A DNA stretch of 64,000 nucleotides from an uncultured Faecalicatena sp. Lineage in GTDB: Bacteria; Bacillota; Clostridia; Lachnospirales; Lachnospiraceae. The stretch's first letter is position 1, and every line of letters begins with the position of its first letter. Positions 17,144 through 25,249 of the stretch are shown here, in pieces. The position numbers and the translations under genes were made by a program. The stretch lies in contig CAOKHZ010000015.1 of NCBI GenBank assembly GCA_948468385.1, forward strand, positions 1 through 64,000, read 5' to 3'. The notes under the pieces were generated by a model. The model made no database searches, was not told the origin of the DNA, and worked only from the letters and a program-made list of their open reading frames with translations.

Positions 17144-17668
17144 ATGGGAATACGAAAGATAAAGAAGTTGGTTGTCATGACGGCGTGGTGCGTCCATCGT
17201 CGTTGGCCATGGATGGTGGTCATTTTGTTTGGCATGTATGGGATTATGTTGCCCGTTCAGTTGAACATCCTTGAATTTTTCAGTTGGAACATCGTGGTGG
17301 CAGAACGGGAATTTTGGCATGTGGGGGAAGTTTTGCAGTTGCTCTTTGTTGTGTTGCTGCTCTATATGATTTTTGAGCAATTTTATCACCGGGACGTGCG
17401 CGAGGTAGTGGAGGCGGCACATTTCCCGGAAATTGCTATGCCAGTCGTGATATTTGTCATGTTCTTTTTACTGACGGTGCCGGCCGTGGTCTGGTACATG
17501 GAGATTTATCCGAATACGTTGTCGCACATGGAGCGGATTTGGATTATGCAGGTCTTGGCCATCGGTGCGTATTATATAATGCTTCGGATTGGTAAACGAG
17601 TATTGTCGGTTACGTTGGTGGTGGCGGCCGTGGTGGTGGCGTGGGGATATTGTGGACGATTTTTATGA
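17144..17668 (+). CDS. small membrane protein of the ABC operon
   Basis: A 174-residue protein with four to five hydrophobic segments (PWMVVILFGMYGIMLPVQ, LLFVVLLLYMIFEQF, MPVVIFVMFFLLTVPAVVW, and the C-terminal VLSVTLVVAAVVVAWGY). No domain I can name. It directly follows the ATPase gene, so it is probably the second permease subunit or an accessory of this transporter. The 246 bases after it hold no gene I can support. Confidence 0.6.
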   Translation: MGIRKIKKLVVMTAWCVHRRWPWMVVILFGMYGIMLPVQLNILEFFSWNIVVAEREFWHVGEVLQLLFVVLLLYMIFEQFYHRDVREVVEAAHFPEIAMPVVIFVMFFLLTVPAVVWYMEIYPNTLSHMERIWIMQVLAIGAYYIMLRIGKRVLSVTLVVAAVVVAWGYCGRFL

Positions 17669-17914
17669 AAAAGACGGTTTGTTCCGAAAAATGGCGATTT
17701 GTTCGAAAATAGTAGATAATAGGGAAATTCAGGTGATTTCGGTTTCAGCAGCTACGTCTGCAATTATGGATTGGTATTTAGTTGATTCAGGCAAACTCTT
17801 CAAGTGCGGGCGTTATCTGCAACGGGAACTATAAAATTCAACAGTTATCATATGGATGGTTTTACTAGCAAGTTATAATAGGTATAAGTGATGAAGGGAG
17901 CGTGAGTTGTTAAT

Positions 17915-18553
17915 ATGAAAACATTAATAAATTATAAAAGAAAACTAATGCTGCTACTGATTGTTGTAATTGTTATTGCGTCGATATGTTTCATATGGCT
18001 CAATAAAATGCCATATGACGGAGAAGCACAGGTTTCTTATTTAAAAGGATCTTTTGTCATTGATTATAACAATTTGAGTGCAGTAGTTGGAGATGCGGAC
18101 TATGTGTTTGTAGGTGAAGTTGTAAGTGAAGATGGCACGGAGTATAGGGATTATGTGACGGTAGAAACAGAGACGGGAGGATCAAAGGTGGTTGGTGATC
18201 CCTATACGAAATATACGATTATTGTTACCGAAAATATCAAGGGAAATTTAATAACGGAAGAAGCTTTTCCAATTATGAAATATGGTGGAGTATCAGAAGA
18301 TGGCCGTGCATGTTATCTATTTGAGGGCGACGAACTTCCCGTGGTAGGCGGTACATATATCTTTTTTGCTTATGCCCAGGAAGATGGATCATTACTGATT
18401 AGTGGTCCAGTGTCGAATGTGCCTATGGAGAATGATGAGGGAGTGGCCAGAATGAATAATGATGCAATAACATATGAAGAAGTGGTAAATGCATATCAAA
18501 ATCAAATTGATTCAGGACGGAAACGGGCAGTTTCGACATATGAAGAAAAGTAA
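17915..18553 (+). CDS. secreted or anchored protein, paralogue of 20014-20820
   Basis: A 212-residue protein with an N-terminal hydrophobic segment (about 12-29) acting as signal anchor. The exported domain has the line DADYVFVGEV, YTKYTIIVTENIKGNL, GGVSEDGRACYLFEGDELP and GGTYIFFAY. The protein at 20014 repeats it (DADYVFVGKV, YTDYNVAVIQNIKGNLTTQE, GGLTKNGMACCLFSWDMYP, GEEYVFYV). So this is a locally duplicated beta-rich domain of unknown function. It lies between an ABC transporter and a broken C39-like protease, which hints at a secreted-peptide or cell-surface role. Confidence 0.6.
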   Translation: MKTLINYKRKLMLLLIVVIVIASICFIWLNKMPYDGEAQVSYLKGSFVIDYNNLSAVVGDADYVFVGEVVSEDGTEYRDYVTVETETGGSKVVGDPYTKYTIIVTENIKGNLITEEAFPIMKYGGVSEDGRACYLFEGDELPVVGGTYIFFAYAQEDGSLLISGPVSNVPMENDEGVARMNNDAITYEEVVNAYQNQIDSGRKRAVSTYEEK

Positions 18554-18668
18554 TGAAATTTTGGGATTATTGTATAGCTGTTAAAGTGTAAGATGTGAAA
18601 AAAGGTATGATTTGAGGTGTGCAAATATGCATAGCCCCAGATTGTATAAGTCCAAGGAGGATAAATGG

Positions 18669-19824
18669 ATGAAGAAAAAAATGAGATGCTTTACTGCATT
18701 TATAATGATTTTAATGTTGACGGTTACATCAGTATTACCTACATTTGCTTCAGAAATTACTAATGGTAATTCACAAATTGAGTTTACTGAAGATTTGGCA
18801 ATACAAATGGGAGAGCGTTTTGCGAAAGCGATTGTCCCCAATAGTGATATTATCGCGGATAATCCGGTGAAATTTTACGATGAAAATGGTCAGGCTATTG
18901 GATATATTGTAAATTATTATAAAGAAAGCGAATCATACGGGTATGTTATTTTTGACACTACAAATGAGGATTTGATTTCCGAGTATTCGTTTGGTGAAAA
19001 GTCAAAAAGTCCTTATGAGATGATTTGTGGCTTGGATGCTTCTTTATTTAGAAGCGAGAAAAGTGATAATGTACTATATAGGATAGCACCATTTACATAT
19101 GGGATTGTGAATGACGAAGAGAACATTCGAACAAATTACGGCGAAATCGTTGAAAAGGATGCGGTTCTTTCTTTGAGAGAGAATAGATCTAGTAAACCTA
19201 TTACATGGGATACGGTTCTTCTAGATATTAAAGAAGTATATGAGGATTATACATTATCGTCAACGAATCATTTGGATTAGTTTATTTCGTTTGAAGATGG
19301 GAAGATTATGTCCGCGACAGGACATTATGCATGTGCCGTAACGGCATTGTTAGCGTGTGCCGTATATTATAACGCCAGTAATTCCAGTAATTATCAAATT
19401 AATGCAGAGGACTATATGAGTATCTGGGATTTGACAAGAACAACTGTAAGTGGACAAAGGGATGGTATTGTTTTAGGCACGACGCAAGTGGGGTATTATA
19501 GGACCACGATTTGTCGATTTTTGTGCTGGTAAAGGTATTGTCGTGACACAAAAGACAGAATATGGTGCCAAATATGATTTCTTTACTAGTTGTATTGACG
19601 GTGGGAATATGGCGGTCGTTTCTTGTGGTATTATCGAGAGTGGCACAACATCGCGAGTAGGCCATGCGATGGCAGTTGAAGGGTATGCATTGCTTCAAGC
19701 GCGTAATTCGGGAAGAATATTGCATACGTTGATGGTGTATGATGGATGGAACGATAATGTACGATATATGAATTTTGATTTTAATGAATGGACTGAATTG
19801 GATGGGATTGCATTTAGTCGTTAA
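18669..19824 (+). pseudogene. exported C39-like cysteine protease, disrupted by a stop and a frameshift
   Basis: AAGGAGG lies 8 bases before ATG 18669. A signal peptide follows (MKKKMRCFTAFIMILMLTVT...ASE). The reading frame meets TAG at 19278-19280 but stays protein-like in the same frame after it, with GHYACAVTALLACAVYYNAS, where the Cys matches the nucleophile of papain/C39-like proteases. Near 19490 the frame shifts; the other frame gives GPRFVDFCAGKGIVV and then the His motif RVGHAMAVEGYALL and the NDNV stretch. Two lesions make it a probable pseudogene, unless one is a sequencing error or a recoded stop. A propeptide spans about residues 30-200. Confidence 0.65.
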
Positions 19825-19866
19825 GTTTTAGAATGGTCGAGATAAATAGAGTACATGATGAATATT

Positions 19867-19903
19867 GTCGAGCTCTGTTTTTGGGAAGAAATCAGAGCTC
19901 GAC
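19867..19903. terminator. perfect 11-bp hairpin
   Basis: GTCGAGCTCTG (19867-19877) and CAGAGCTCGAC (19893-19903) with a 15-base loop containing TTTTT. No T tract follows, so it may be a rho-independent-like end or a protein-binding dyad after the protease pseudogene. Confidence 0.45.
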
Positions 19904-20013
19904 GTAAATATATTTATATGTAGTTTTTATTATGATTAAAAATGGATTAAGGTTAAAAATTTGGTTTTTGTTGCATTAAGGGATTAGTGCTTTGTTTCTG
20001 AAAGGATGATTGT

Positions 20014-20820
20014 ATGGTGAAGACACACTGGATAGATAAGAAGCGAATGGCGAGGATCGCGGTTGTCTGTATCTTGATGGCGGTTTTATATGCCATATGC
20101 GTAAAGGCGCGTTTGGAGGAAGAAGAGAGGATGCTGGCGGCATCGCGTATCGTGGGAGGTGAATGTGACATCACGTATGACTTGAAAGGGACGGTTGTCG
20201 AGAAGCGTAAAAACGGCGTGCTTTTGATAGCCATAGAAGAACTTTACAAGGAGCGAAGCCCTTTTGAGGAAGACGAAATTTTTGTGGATTGTTCTGGAAT
20301 GCATGCATGGGCGTACGAGAAAGTGGCGGAAGGTCAAATCGTAGGGTTTTCTTTTCGGAAGGATGCTACCCGGGAGGAAATCGTGTCGTTGTTAGATATT
20401 TATCCGGCGGATGCCAGGTATGCAGAAAAATATTATTTTCAGGACGATTCCGCGATGGATTACGATGATTTGGATGCCATGCAAGATGACGCGGACTACG
20501 TGTTTGTCGGAAAAGTACTTGGCGGAAGTCTCACGGTGTATGGCGGTGACGTGACAGTGAAGGACGAGAAGGGGGAAAGCTTGGAAGTGGCAAAGCCATA
20601 TACGGATTACAATGTCGCCGTGATACAAAATATAAAGGGAAATTTGACGACGCAAGAGCCAGTTCGCATGGAGAAACAAGGTGGTCTTACAAAAAATGGC
20701 ATGGCATGTTGTCTTTTTTCATGGGACATGTATCCGATGGAAGGGGAAGAATATGTTTTTTACGTTCGTCAACAAGGGGATGGAAGGCTAATGATTATGT
20801 ACCAGACCCCGCCTTTATAG
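20014..20820 (+). CDS. anchored exported protein with a duplicated-domain paralogue at 17915
   Basis: A 268-residue protein with an N-terminal hydrophobic anchor (about 12-29, ARIAVVCILMAVLYAICV). Residues about 45-130 form an extra domain (ITYDLKGTVVEKRKNGVLLI) resembling an OB-like beta barrel. Residues about 155-268 repeat the domain of the 17915 protein (DADYVFVGKV ... QNIKGNLTTQE ... GEEYVFYV). The MacB-like chimera starts 57 bases later on the same strand. Function unknown; the repeated domain suggests a shared ligand or partner on the outer side of the membrane. Confidence 0.6.
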   Translation: MVKTHWIDKKRMARIAVVCILMAVLYAICVKARLEEEERMLAASRIVGGECDITYDLKGTVVEKRKNGVLLIAIEELYKERSPFEEDEIFVDCSGMHAWAYEKVAEGQIVGFSFRKDATREEIVSLLDIYPADARYAEKYYFQDDSAMDYDDLDAMQDDADYVFVGKVLGGSLTVYGGDVTVKDEKGESLEVAKPYTDYNVAVIQNIKGNLTTQEPVRMEKQGGLTKNGMACCLFSWDMYPMEGEEYVFYVRQQGDGRLMIMYQTPPL

Positions 20821-20877
20821 AAGTGCCATTTCCGCACGGATGTAGAAAGAGTAGAAAAAAGCACGAAGGAGATATCT

Positions 20878-22161
20878 ATGAACATTTTTCGAAAACAATT
20901 TCGGCGCGGTGCCGTTTCAACGGCACTGCTTGTTTTGTTGTTGGCGATTGGCGTGGCGTTTTGTTCCATTGGCGTCTCGGCGTGGCTTACAACGAGGAGC
21001 CAGATTGCGGACATGAAAAAACAGTATACGACCGTCGCGGTTCCTATAGGACAGTCGTGCAATGTATTTAGCAGTGTTAACAGCTTGTTCGGCGTGGCGT
21101 CGGAGGAGAGGTGGACACCCCTGACGGAGCAGGAAGACCATCAATATCCGGGATTATTGGCGGAGGACGTGCGAGGTTTTTTGATGGCGCATGTTTCCGG
21201 CTGCGAATCCGTATCGCCGTATGAGCGCTATGAGCCGGAAGACTATATCAAAAGCTATTTTTATGACGGCAGTAGTTGTAAGTTTGATTCGTATAACAAT
21301 TCCTTAATGGTGTTGGCGCTGCGTTGCATGTCTGTTTCTGATTTGACGGATTCGGATGCGGTTTATGACAGGGCCGTATGGGATGACAGCGGCGAGATTA
21401 TTGGCTACGAAAAGATTTGTGAAAAACAGTATACGGCGGATTTTGTGTTAGAAGAGGCGGTTTGCCGCTTCCCGGGATACGAGACGATTCCGGGGGACGT
21501 TAAAATCTGGTTTAGTTCGTGGCTGTACACGGAGGACGGGCAGATTCCGTTTGAACCGGGAAAAACGTACTTGTTATTCGGGAATGAGGGCGGGGTTACC
21601 ATGGAGTATGGCGACTTGGTAGAGACGGAGGTAGATGGCGAGGTCTATCAAGTGACGGAGGAAGTGTTAAGTGAACAAATCGCGGTGGATAATATAATTT
21701 CCATGGGTAATGTGCTTCCGGATGAGGGAAACGAAATTTTTTCATGGCATTCCATGAAGGATGACGCGGGAATGTCATATCATGTGCTGGATGAGGATTC
21801 CCCGCCGTTTTATGCGGAGTACGAGGGAGACTGGCGGGATTTTTTGCAAAGTGAAGAGGGGACGACGTGGCGGGAGGAAATCATCCCGTGGTGCCGGTTG
21901 AATTATGAAAGCGCATCCGTCATTTTGACGGATAACATAGATAGTTTATGCGCGCTTTCGGCCGGGAGCGAGGTGGTGCTCGCCGACGAGCCTACGGGGA
22001 ATCTGGACAGCGAAAACAGCAAGAAAATCGTGGACATTTTGAAACGGCTTTCTTACGAGGAGGAGCGATGCGTGATCGTTGTGACGCACGACCCGCTGGT
22101 GGCCGGGGCGGCCGACGTGACGTTGCAGATCAAGGACGGAAAGATTGCGGGGAAGAAATGA
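20878..22161 (+). CDS. MacB-like permease N-terminus fused to the 3' end of an ABC ATPase (chimera)
   Basis: A 427-residue in-frame chimera. Residues 1-40 are a single membrane segment in MacB/FtsX style (FRKQFRRGAVSTALLVLLLA) followed by an extracytoplasmic domain to about 355. From about 362 on the sequence is the last part of an ABC ATPase: VVLADEPTGNLDSENSKK (Walker B and D-loop) and VIVVTHDPLVAGAADV (H-loop). Walker A and the LSGGQ signature are missing, and so are the permease's last three membrane segments. A deletion near 21955-21968 most simply explains it. It cannot hydrolyse ATP as written, so it is probably non-functional though open. Confidence 0.6.
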   Translation: MNIFRKQFRRGAVSTALLVLLLAIGVAFCSIGVSAWLTTRSQIADMKKQYTTVAVPIGQSCNVFSSVNSLFGVASEERWTPLTEQEDHQYPGLLAEDVRGFLMAHVSGCESVSPYERYEPEDYIKSYFYDGSSCKFDSYNNSLMVLALRCMSVSDLTDSDAVYDRAVWDDSGEIIGYEKICEKQYTADFVLEEAVCRFPGYETIPGDVKIWFSSWLYTEDGQIPFEPGKTYLLFGNEGGVTMEYGDLVETEVDGEVYQVTEEVLSEQIAVDNIISMGNVLPDEGNEIFSWHSMKDDAGMSYHVLDEDSPPFYAEYEGDWRDFLQSEEGTTWREEIIPWCRLNYESASVILTDNIDSLCALSAGSEVVLADEPTGNLDSENSKKIVDILKRLSYEEERCVIVVTHDPLVAGAADVTLQIKDGKIAGKK

Positions 22162-22196
22162 GCGGGTTCATGTAGAACGGAATACATCCAGAATCG

Positions 22197-22302
22197 GGGG
22201 CTGTCGGGAAATGATAAATCATACACGATATATAGTGTAAACGCTCATGCGCCACATCTATATATTATTCAGAAATACCATTTTCCGACAACCCCTTTTT
22301 TT
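22197..22302. repeat. 17-bp inverted repeat with T tract, long loop
   Basis: GGGGCTGTCGGGAAATG (22197-22213) pairs with CATTTTCCGACAACCCC (22279-22295) apart from two wobble pairs, and seven T follow. The 65-base loop contains a weaker inner AT-rich stem. It could be a terminator for the chimera gene or a small MITE-like insertion. Confidence 0.45.
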
Positions 22303-22871
22303 CATGAGGAAAAGGTGGTGTGCTGTCTCCGGTAGGTCTCTGTGTCCTTTCGTGCCAATTCTTGTTCGACGTGTTCTAATTTCTGCTCGAGCCTTTCAAT
22401 TTTTTCCGCATCTCCCGAGGCGCTGCGTATCTGTTGTTCTAGTCGTTTCTTTTCTTCTTTCAAATGCTCGATTTCCCTATCAACCTTGTCCGTGTTTCCG
22501 GTACATGTTTCCTCTGATTTTGAAGCGTCTTCTGGCTTTTGGGTATCTCTTGATTTTGAAGCGTCTTCTGGCTTTTGTACATCCCTTGGTTTTGGGGTGT
22601 CGTTCGTTTTTTCCGGGTCGTCAAAAATGACTCTGGGCTTTCCGTTTTCATCCTGCTCCAGACGGTATAGACCGATGGGGGCGGCGGGAGGCTCATGAAC
22701 GTATTCATCCCTTGCAGGCGGCATGTTTTCGTTGCTGGACGGGGAAGTTTTTTGAACGTTCAGTTCATTTTCAACTGCCTTTGTTTTTTCTGCCTTCGTT
22801 GCCTGAAAGTTGGCATAATGCTCGTCAATTTCCATGGCGCGGGACGCTATGGAATTTAATGCTGTGGACAT
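22302..22871 (-). CDS. hypothetical charged coiled-coil protein
   Basis: A 189-residue soluble protein. ATG 22871 (MSTALNSIASRAMEIDEHY) is chosen because GGAGGG lies 7 bases upstream. The middle is low-complexity with a repeated KPEDASKS / KSRDTQ pattern (about 100-120). The C-terminal 60 residues form a strong coiled coil (REIEHLKEEKKRLEQQI, IERLEQKLEHVEQEL). Similar small proteins often sit in flagellar-like or cell-envelope accessory loci, but I cannot name a function. Confidence 0.6.
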   Translation of the reverse strand: MSTALNSIASRAMEIDEHYANFQATKAEKTKAVENELNVQKTSPSSNENMPPARDEYVHEPPAAPIGLYRLEQDENGKPRVIFDDPEKTNDTPKPRDVQKPEDASKSRDTQKPEDASKSEETCTGNTDKVDREIEHLKEEKKRLEQQIRSASGDAEKIERLEQKLEHVEQELARKDTETYRRQHTTFSS

Positions 22872-23020
22872 GTGATTTCCCTCCATTCATTTTGTGTAAG
22901 CACGGTGGCCGTGCTTGATGTGCCGTTACGGACAGTATATCATTTTTTAAAGGGGAAAACATAGAATATGCGTGAGATGTAGGATGAAGGCTGTGAAATG
23001 CAACGGGAAATAAATTCTAG

Positions 23021-23248
23021 ATGAAAACAGTCAATGTGCTTGTCACAGTCGGGGAGTATGCAGGGTTTAAGATGGCGGTGTCCTTTGATTCGTTTAACCA
23101 CAAATTTGTGATGAATTTAAAAGGGCAGATTTCCCATAAGCTTGAGATTGGCTCTGATCCTTTCGGAAACATTGCCTGTATCAATCACGCTTTGGAATCC
23201 ATGCCGAGTAGGCATAAAAGATTCATAAAAATTTTGTTGCAAAAGTGA
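23021..23248 (+). pseudogene. fragment of an ICE-type SNF2 helicase/methylase protein
   Basis: The 75-residue frame reads VGEYAGFKMAVSFDSFNHKF, LKGQISHKLEIGSDPFGNIA and INHALESMPSR. From memory this pattern lies in the very large helicase/adenine-methylase proteins of clostridial conjugative elements (E-I-x-x-Y-x-G-F-K-L-x-L-S-F-D-S-F and a following R-I-D-N-A-L). Those proteins exceed 2000 residues, so this is a small leftover. It lies with other element debris next to tRNA-Val. Confidence 0.5.
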
Positions 23249-23323
23249 TGATGAAACCGTACAGTATAAATAGAGAAGTATGCGTAATGCAAAATGAGCC
23301 ATACTAACAAAAGAGGTGTTTAT

Positions 23324-23508
23324 ATGGCAACTTCAAGTATCACGAAGAATTTTATCATATCCGGAGAGAAACAAGTGGAAATGTTTGCCGATGCGGTTGA
23401 AGCATCTGCCAACGATAGAACACCTCGTGTTCCAATCAACGTTACCTAATTTACAAGGAGCGGATGAGATATTAAGATTCATGGAGAAAAGGAAGAAAAC
23501 GAATGTAG
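23324..23508 (+). pseudogene. antitoxin remnant of a GNAT-type toxin-antitoxin pair
   Basis: AAGAGGTG precedes ATG 23324 and the product begins MATSSITKNFIISGEKQVEM. The frame breaks at about 23437-23450 and resumes as NLQGADEILRFMEKRKKTN. The two halves together resemble small antitoxins found before GNAT-fold toxins in Firmicutes. One frameshift inactivates it. Confidence 0.45.
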
Positions 23509-23861
23509 CCAGCAATCGAATTTGCGAAGAAACATCAGGCGGTTACATATCTGGTACTATCACTGGAAGATGCAGAACTGTTAGGTTATTTTTCCATCAC
23601 AATAAAGCCCCTTGTTGTAAAGGCAGAGCCATTCAGCAAAACGGCAAGGCGCAAACTTGCAAGATTCAGTGAGATAGACAAAGGCGAACAGACTTATAAC
23701 CTTGCGGCATATCTGATTGCCCAGCTTGGTAAAAATTTTAATGACAAGGCAAGAGGAAGAATAACAAGGCAGGAATTATTGGAAACTGCCATCAGACAGA
23801 CACAGATTTTACAGTATCAGGCTGGCGGAATGGTAGTATTTGTGGAGCCAGTAGGTTACGA
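23509..23861 (+). pseudogene. GNAT-fold toxin remnant
   Basis: The frame just after a stop at 23506-23508 encodes FAKKHQAVTYLVLSLEDAEL, LGYFSITIKPLVV, NLAAYLIAQLGKNFNDKA and LQYQAGGMVVFVEPVGYE. This matches the acetyltransferase-like toxins of AtaT/TacT style as seen in Firmicutes (Y-L-V-x-S-L-E-D-x-E-L-x-G-Y-F; A-Y-L-I-A-Q-L-G-K-N). Both ends are lost: there is no start codon, and the C-terminus is replaced by an IS-derived tail from about 23862. Confidence 0.55.
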
Positions 23862-23962
23862 GTGCCTGTGTGCCAGTGGTACACGATTAGCGCGAATCGA
23901 AACGGAGTGTAGACCATTGAAGCAAGAAGCCCATTGGCTTTAGACAATGGATAGTTTACAAA
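23862..23962 (+). mobile_element. right-end scar of an IS200/IS605-family (TnpB-type) element
   Basis: The frame runs into CASGTRLARIETECRPLKQE-AHWL-stop, the usual tail of clostridial TnpB proteins as I remember them. Directly after comes GAAGCCCATTGGCTTTAG, ACAATGG and ATAGTTTACA: a hairpin (CCATTG 23931-23936, CAATGG 23945-23950) followed by the TAGTTTACA end typical of such elements. The rest of the element is gone. In intact elements this end also encodes the TnpB guide RNA. Confidence 0.5.
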
Positions 23963-23987
23963 TTTTGAATTTTTTACAAAAAAGTAC

Positions 23988-24015
23988 TTGTATCTGCTTG
24001 GAAAAGTGCTATAAT
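23988..24015 (+). promoter_or_regulatory. promoter of tRNA-Val
   Basis: TTGTAT (23988-23993), 16 bases, TATAAT (24010-24015), 45 bases upstream of the tRNA. A good sigma-A match in an AT-rich stretch. Confidence 0.6.
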
Positions 24016-24059
24016 AGAATCATGTCTGGCGGATGAGACAAGCCGTCAGTCATGATAGC

Positions 24060-24133
24060 GGAAACTTAGCTCAGCTGGGATGAGCGTTCGCCTCACACGC
24101 GAGAGGTCACGGGTTCGAGCCCCGTAGTTTCCA
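24060..24133 (+). tRNA. tRNA-Val (anticodon CAC)
   Basis: A 74-base cloverleaf. Acceptor GGAAACT pairs with AGTTTCC, discriminator A, no encoded CCA. The D stem is GCTC/GAGC. The anticodon stem TTCGC/GCGAG encloses CTCACAC, giving CAC at positions 34-36, which reads GUG. The variable loop is AGGTC and the T stem ACGGG/CCCGT encloses TTCGAGC. Element debris ends just upstream, so this tRNA may have served as an integration target. Confidence 0.95.
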
Positions 24134-24163
24134 TAAACTAAGCGTTATCTGCGAACAGAAACG

Positions 24164-24209
24164 TATGAGAAAAGCCCCGAATGCTTGCATTCAAGGGGCT
24201 TTTCTCATA
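24164..24209 (+). terminator. strong terminator after tRNA-Val
   Basis: TATGAGAAAAGCCCC (24164-24178) and GGGGCTTTTCTCATA (24195-24209) are exact 15-base arms with an inner GAATGC/GCATTC stem. Confidence 0.8.
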
Positions 24210-24274
24210 TGGGGCTGTTCATAGGAACGCAAAAATGACGGAGGACACGATATTGATTGAGAGGGGGCGTTGTG

Positions 24275-24904
24275 ATGCATGACACTGCGGTAGAGATGGC
24301 CAAAAGACTTTTGGTGGATAGCATATGGAAGAGTGCTAATTTGGAAGGTCTGGGAACTACGTTCCCGAAAACGGAGGCAATTCTTGCCAATGCGCCGACC
24401 AACACGAGGACGGAAGAGGTATTATTTGTCATCAACATGAAACGAGCCTGGCAATTCCTTTTGGATAACTTGAACTATGATAATTGCATTGCCTTGTTAA
24501 GGGAATATGATAAAATCGTTGGAGAGTTGTTATTCCATTATGCAGGGGAGATAGGGACGATTCCCGTGCAGATTGGCGGTACGTCATGGGAACCGGAGAT
24601 GCCCCATGCGGGGATTATCATGGACATGTTGGATGAGATTGAGCAAATAGAAGATGTTGAGCAAAAGGCTTTGAAATATTTTTGCTATATTGCCCGTACC
24701 CAGATGTTTATCGATGGAAACAAGAGGGTCGCGCAGCTAATGGCAAACAAGGTCTTGATTGAAAATGACGTTGGAATTTTCCAGATTCCAATTGAGCGGC
24801 TGGAAGAGTTTAAGGGAATGCTGTTGGAGTTCTACGAAAGCGGAGATGACGTGAAAATCATTGCATTCATGAAAGAATATTGTATTCGGCGGGTACGGCA
24901 CTAA
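24275..24904 (+). CDS. Fic-family protein with Gln in place of the catalytic His
   Basis: A 209-residue Fic-domain protein. The Fic loop reads QMFIDGNKR (in ARTQMFIDGNKRVAQLMANK), where the consensus HxFx(D/E)GN(G/K)R has His first; here Gln replaces it. An N-terminal SANLEG (about residues 18-23) fits the inhibitory SxxxE(G/N) helix of class II Fic proteins. Fic enzymes AMPylate target proteins using that His, so activity is doubtful or altered. GTG/ATG 24272-24275 follow GAGGGGGC. It stands alone between tRNA-Val and an Uma2 remnant. Confidence 0.75.
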   Translation: MHDTAVEMAKRLLVDSIWKSANLEGLGTTFPKTEAILANAPTNTRTEEVLFVINMKRAWQFLLDNLNYDNCIALLREYDKIVGELLFHYAGEIGTIPVQIGGTSWEPEMPHAGIIMDMLDEIEQIEDVEQKALKYFCYIARTQMFIDGNKRVAQLMANKVLIENDVGIFQIPIERLEEFKGMLLEFYESGDDVKIIAFMKEYCIRRVRH

Positions 24905-24991
24905 GTGAACCGAGGCGCAAGAATAGGTGCCACTTGCAGAATTGAAAAGAGGAGAATTAGAAAGCGGGAAACTGGAAAACGAAAGGAGTAA

Positions 24992-25206
24992 ATGATGGCG
25001 GTCGCGATGGAATTGGAGGAAATGTATACGATTGAGGATATCTATGCCTTGCCGGAGGGGCAGAGGGCGGAGTTGGTTGACGGATAGATTTACTATATGG
25101 CGTCACCGAGCAGGACACCTTTGAAGAGTTCACGTTTTCGGACAAGGTGAAGGCCGGAATTTATGAGGATTTTGAGATTGATTTCTCGAAGATGGAAACA
25201 GATTAA
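24992..25206 (+). pseudogene. Uma2-family (DUF820) endonuclease-like remnant
   Basis: After GAAAGGAG the frame starts MMAVAMELEEMYTIEDIYAL and PEGQRAELVDG, then TAG, then IYYMASPSR: the N-terminal pattern of Uma2 proteins (YTIEDIYALPEGQRAELIDG-IYYMAPP). The middle is deleted. The C-terminal frame EEFTFSDKVKAGIYEDFEID ends at 25206. A stop and a large deletion make it a pseudogene. Confidence 0.65.
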
Positions 25207-25249
25207 GCATTGTGGATGGCATTTTGTAGGAAAGGTGTTTGAAAAAGAG

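Noticed and set aside
17589-17834. Plus-strand frame of 81 codons after the small membrane protein
   Set aside because: It overlaps that gene in another frame, begins with a Trp/Arg-rich shadow and has no ribosome-binding site.
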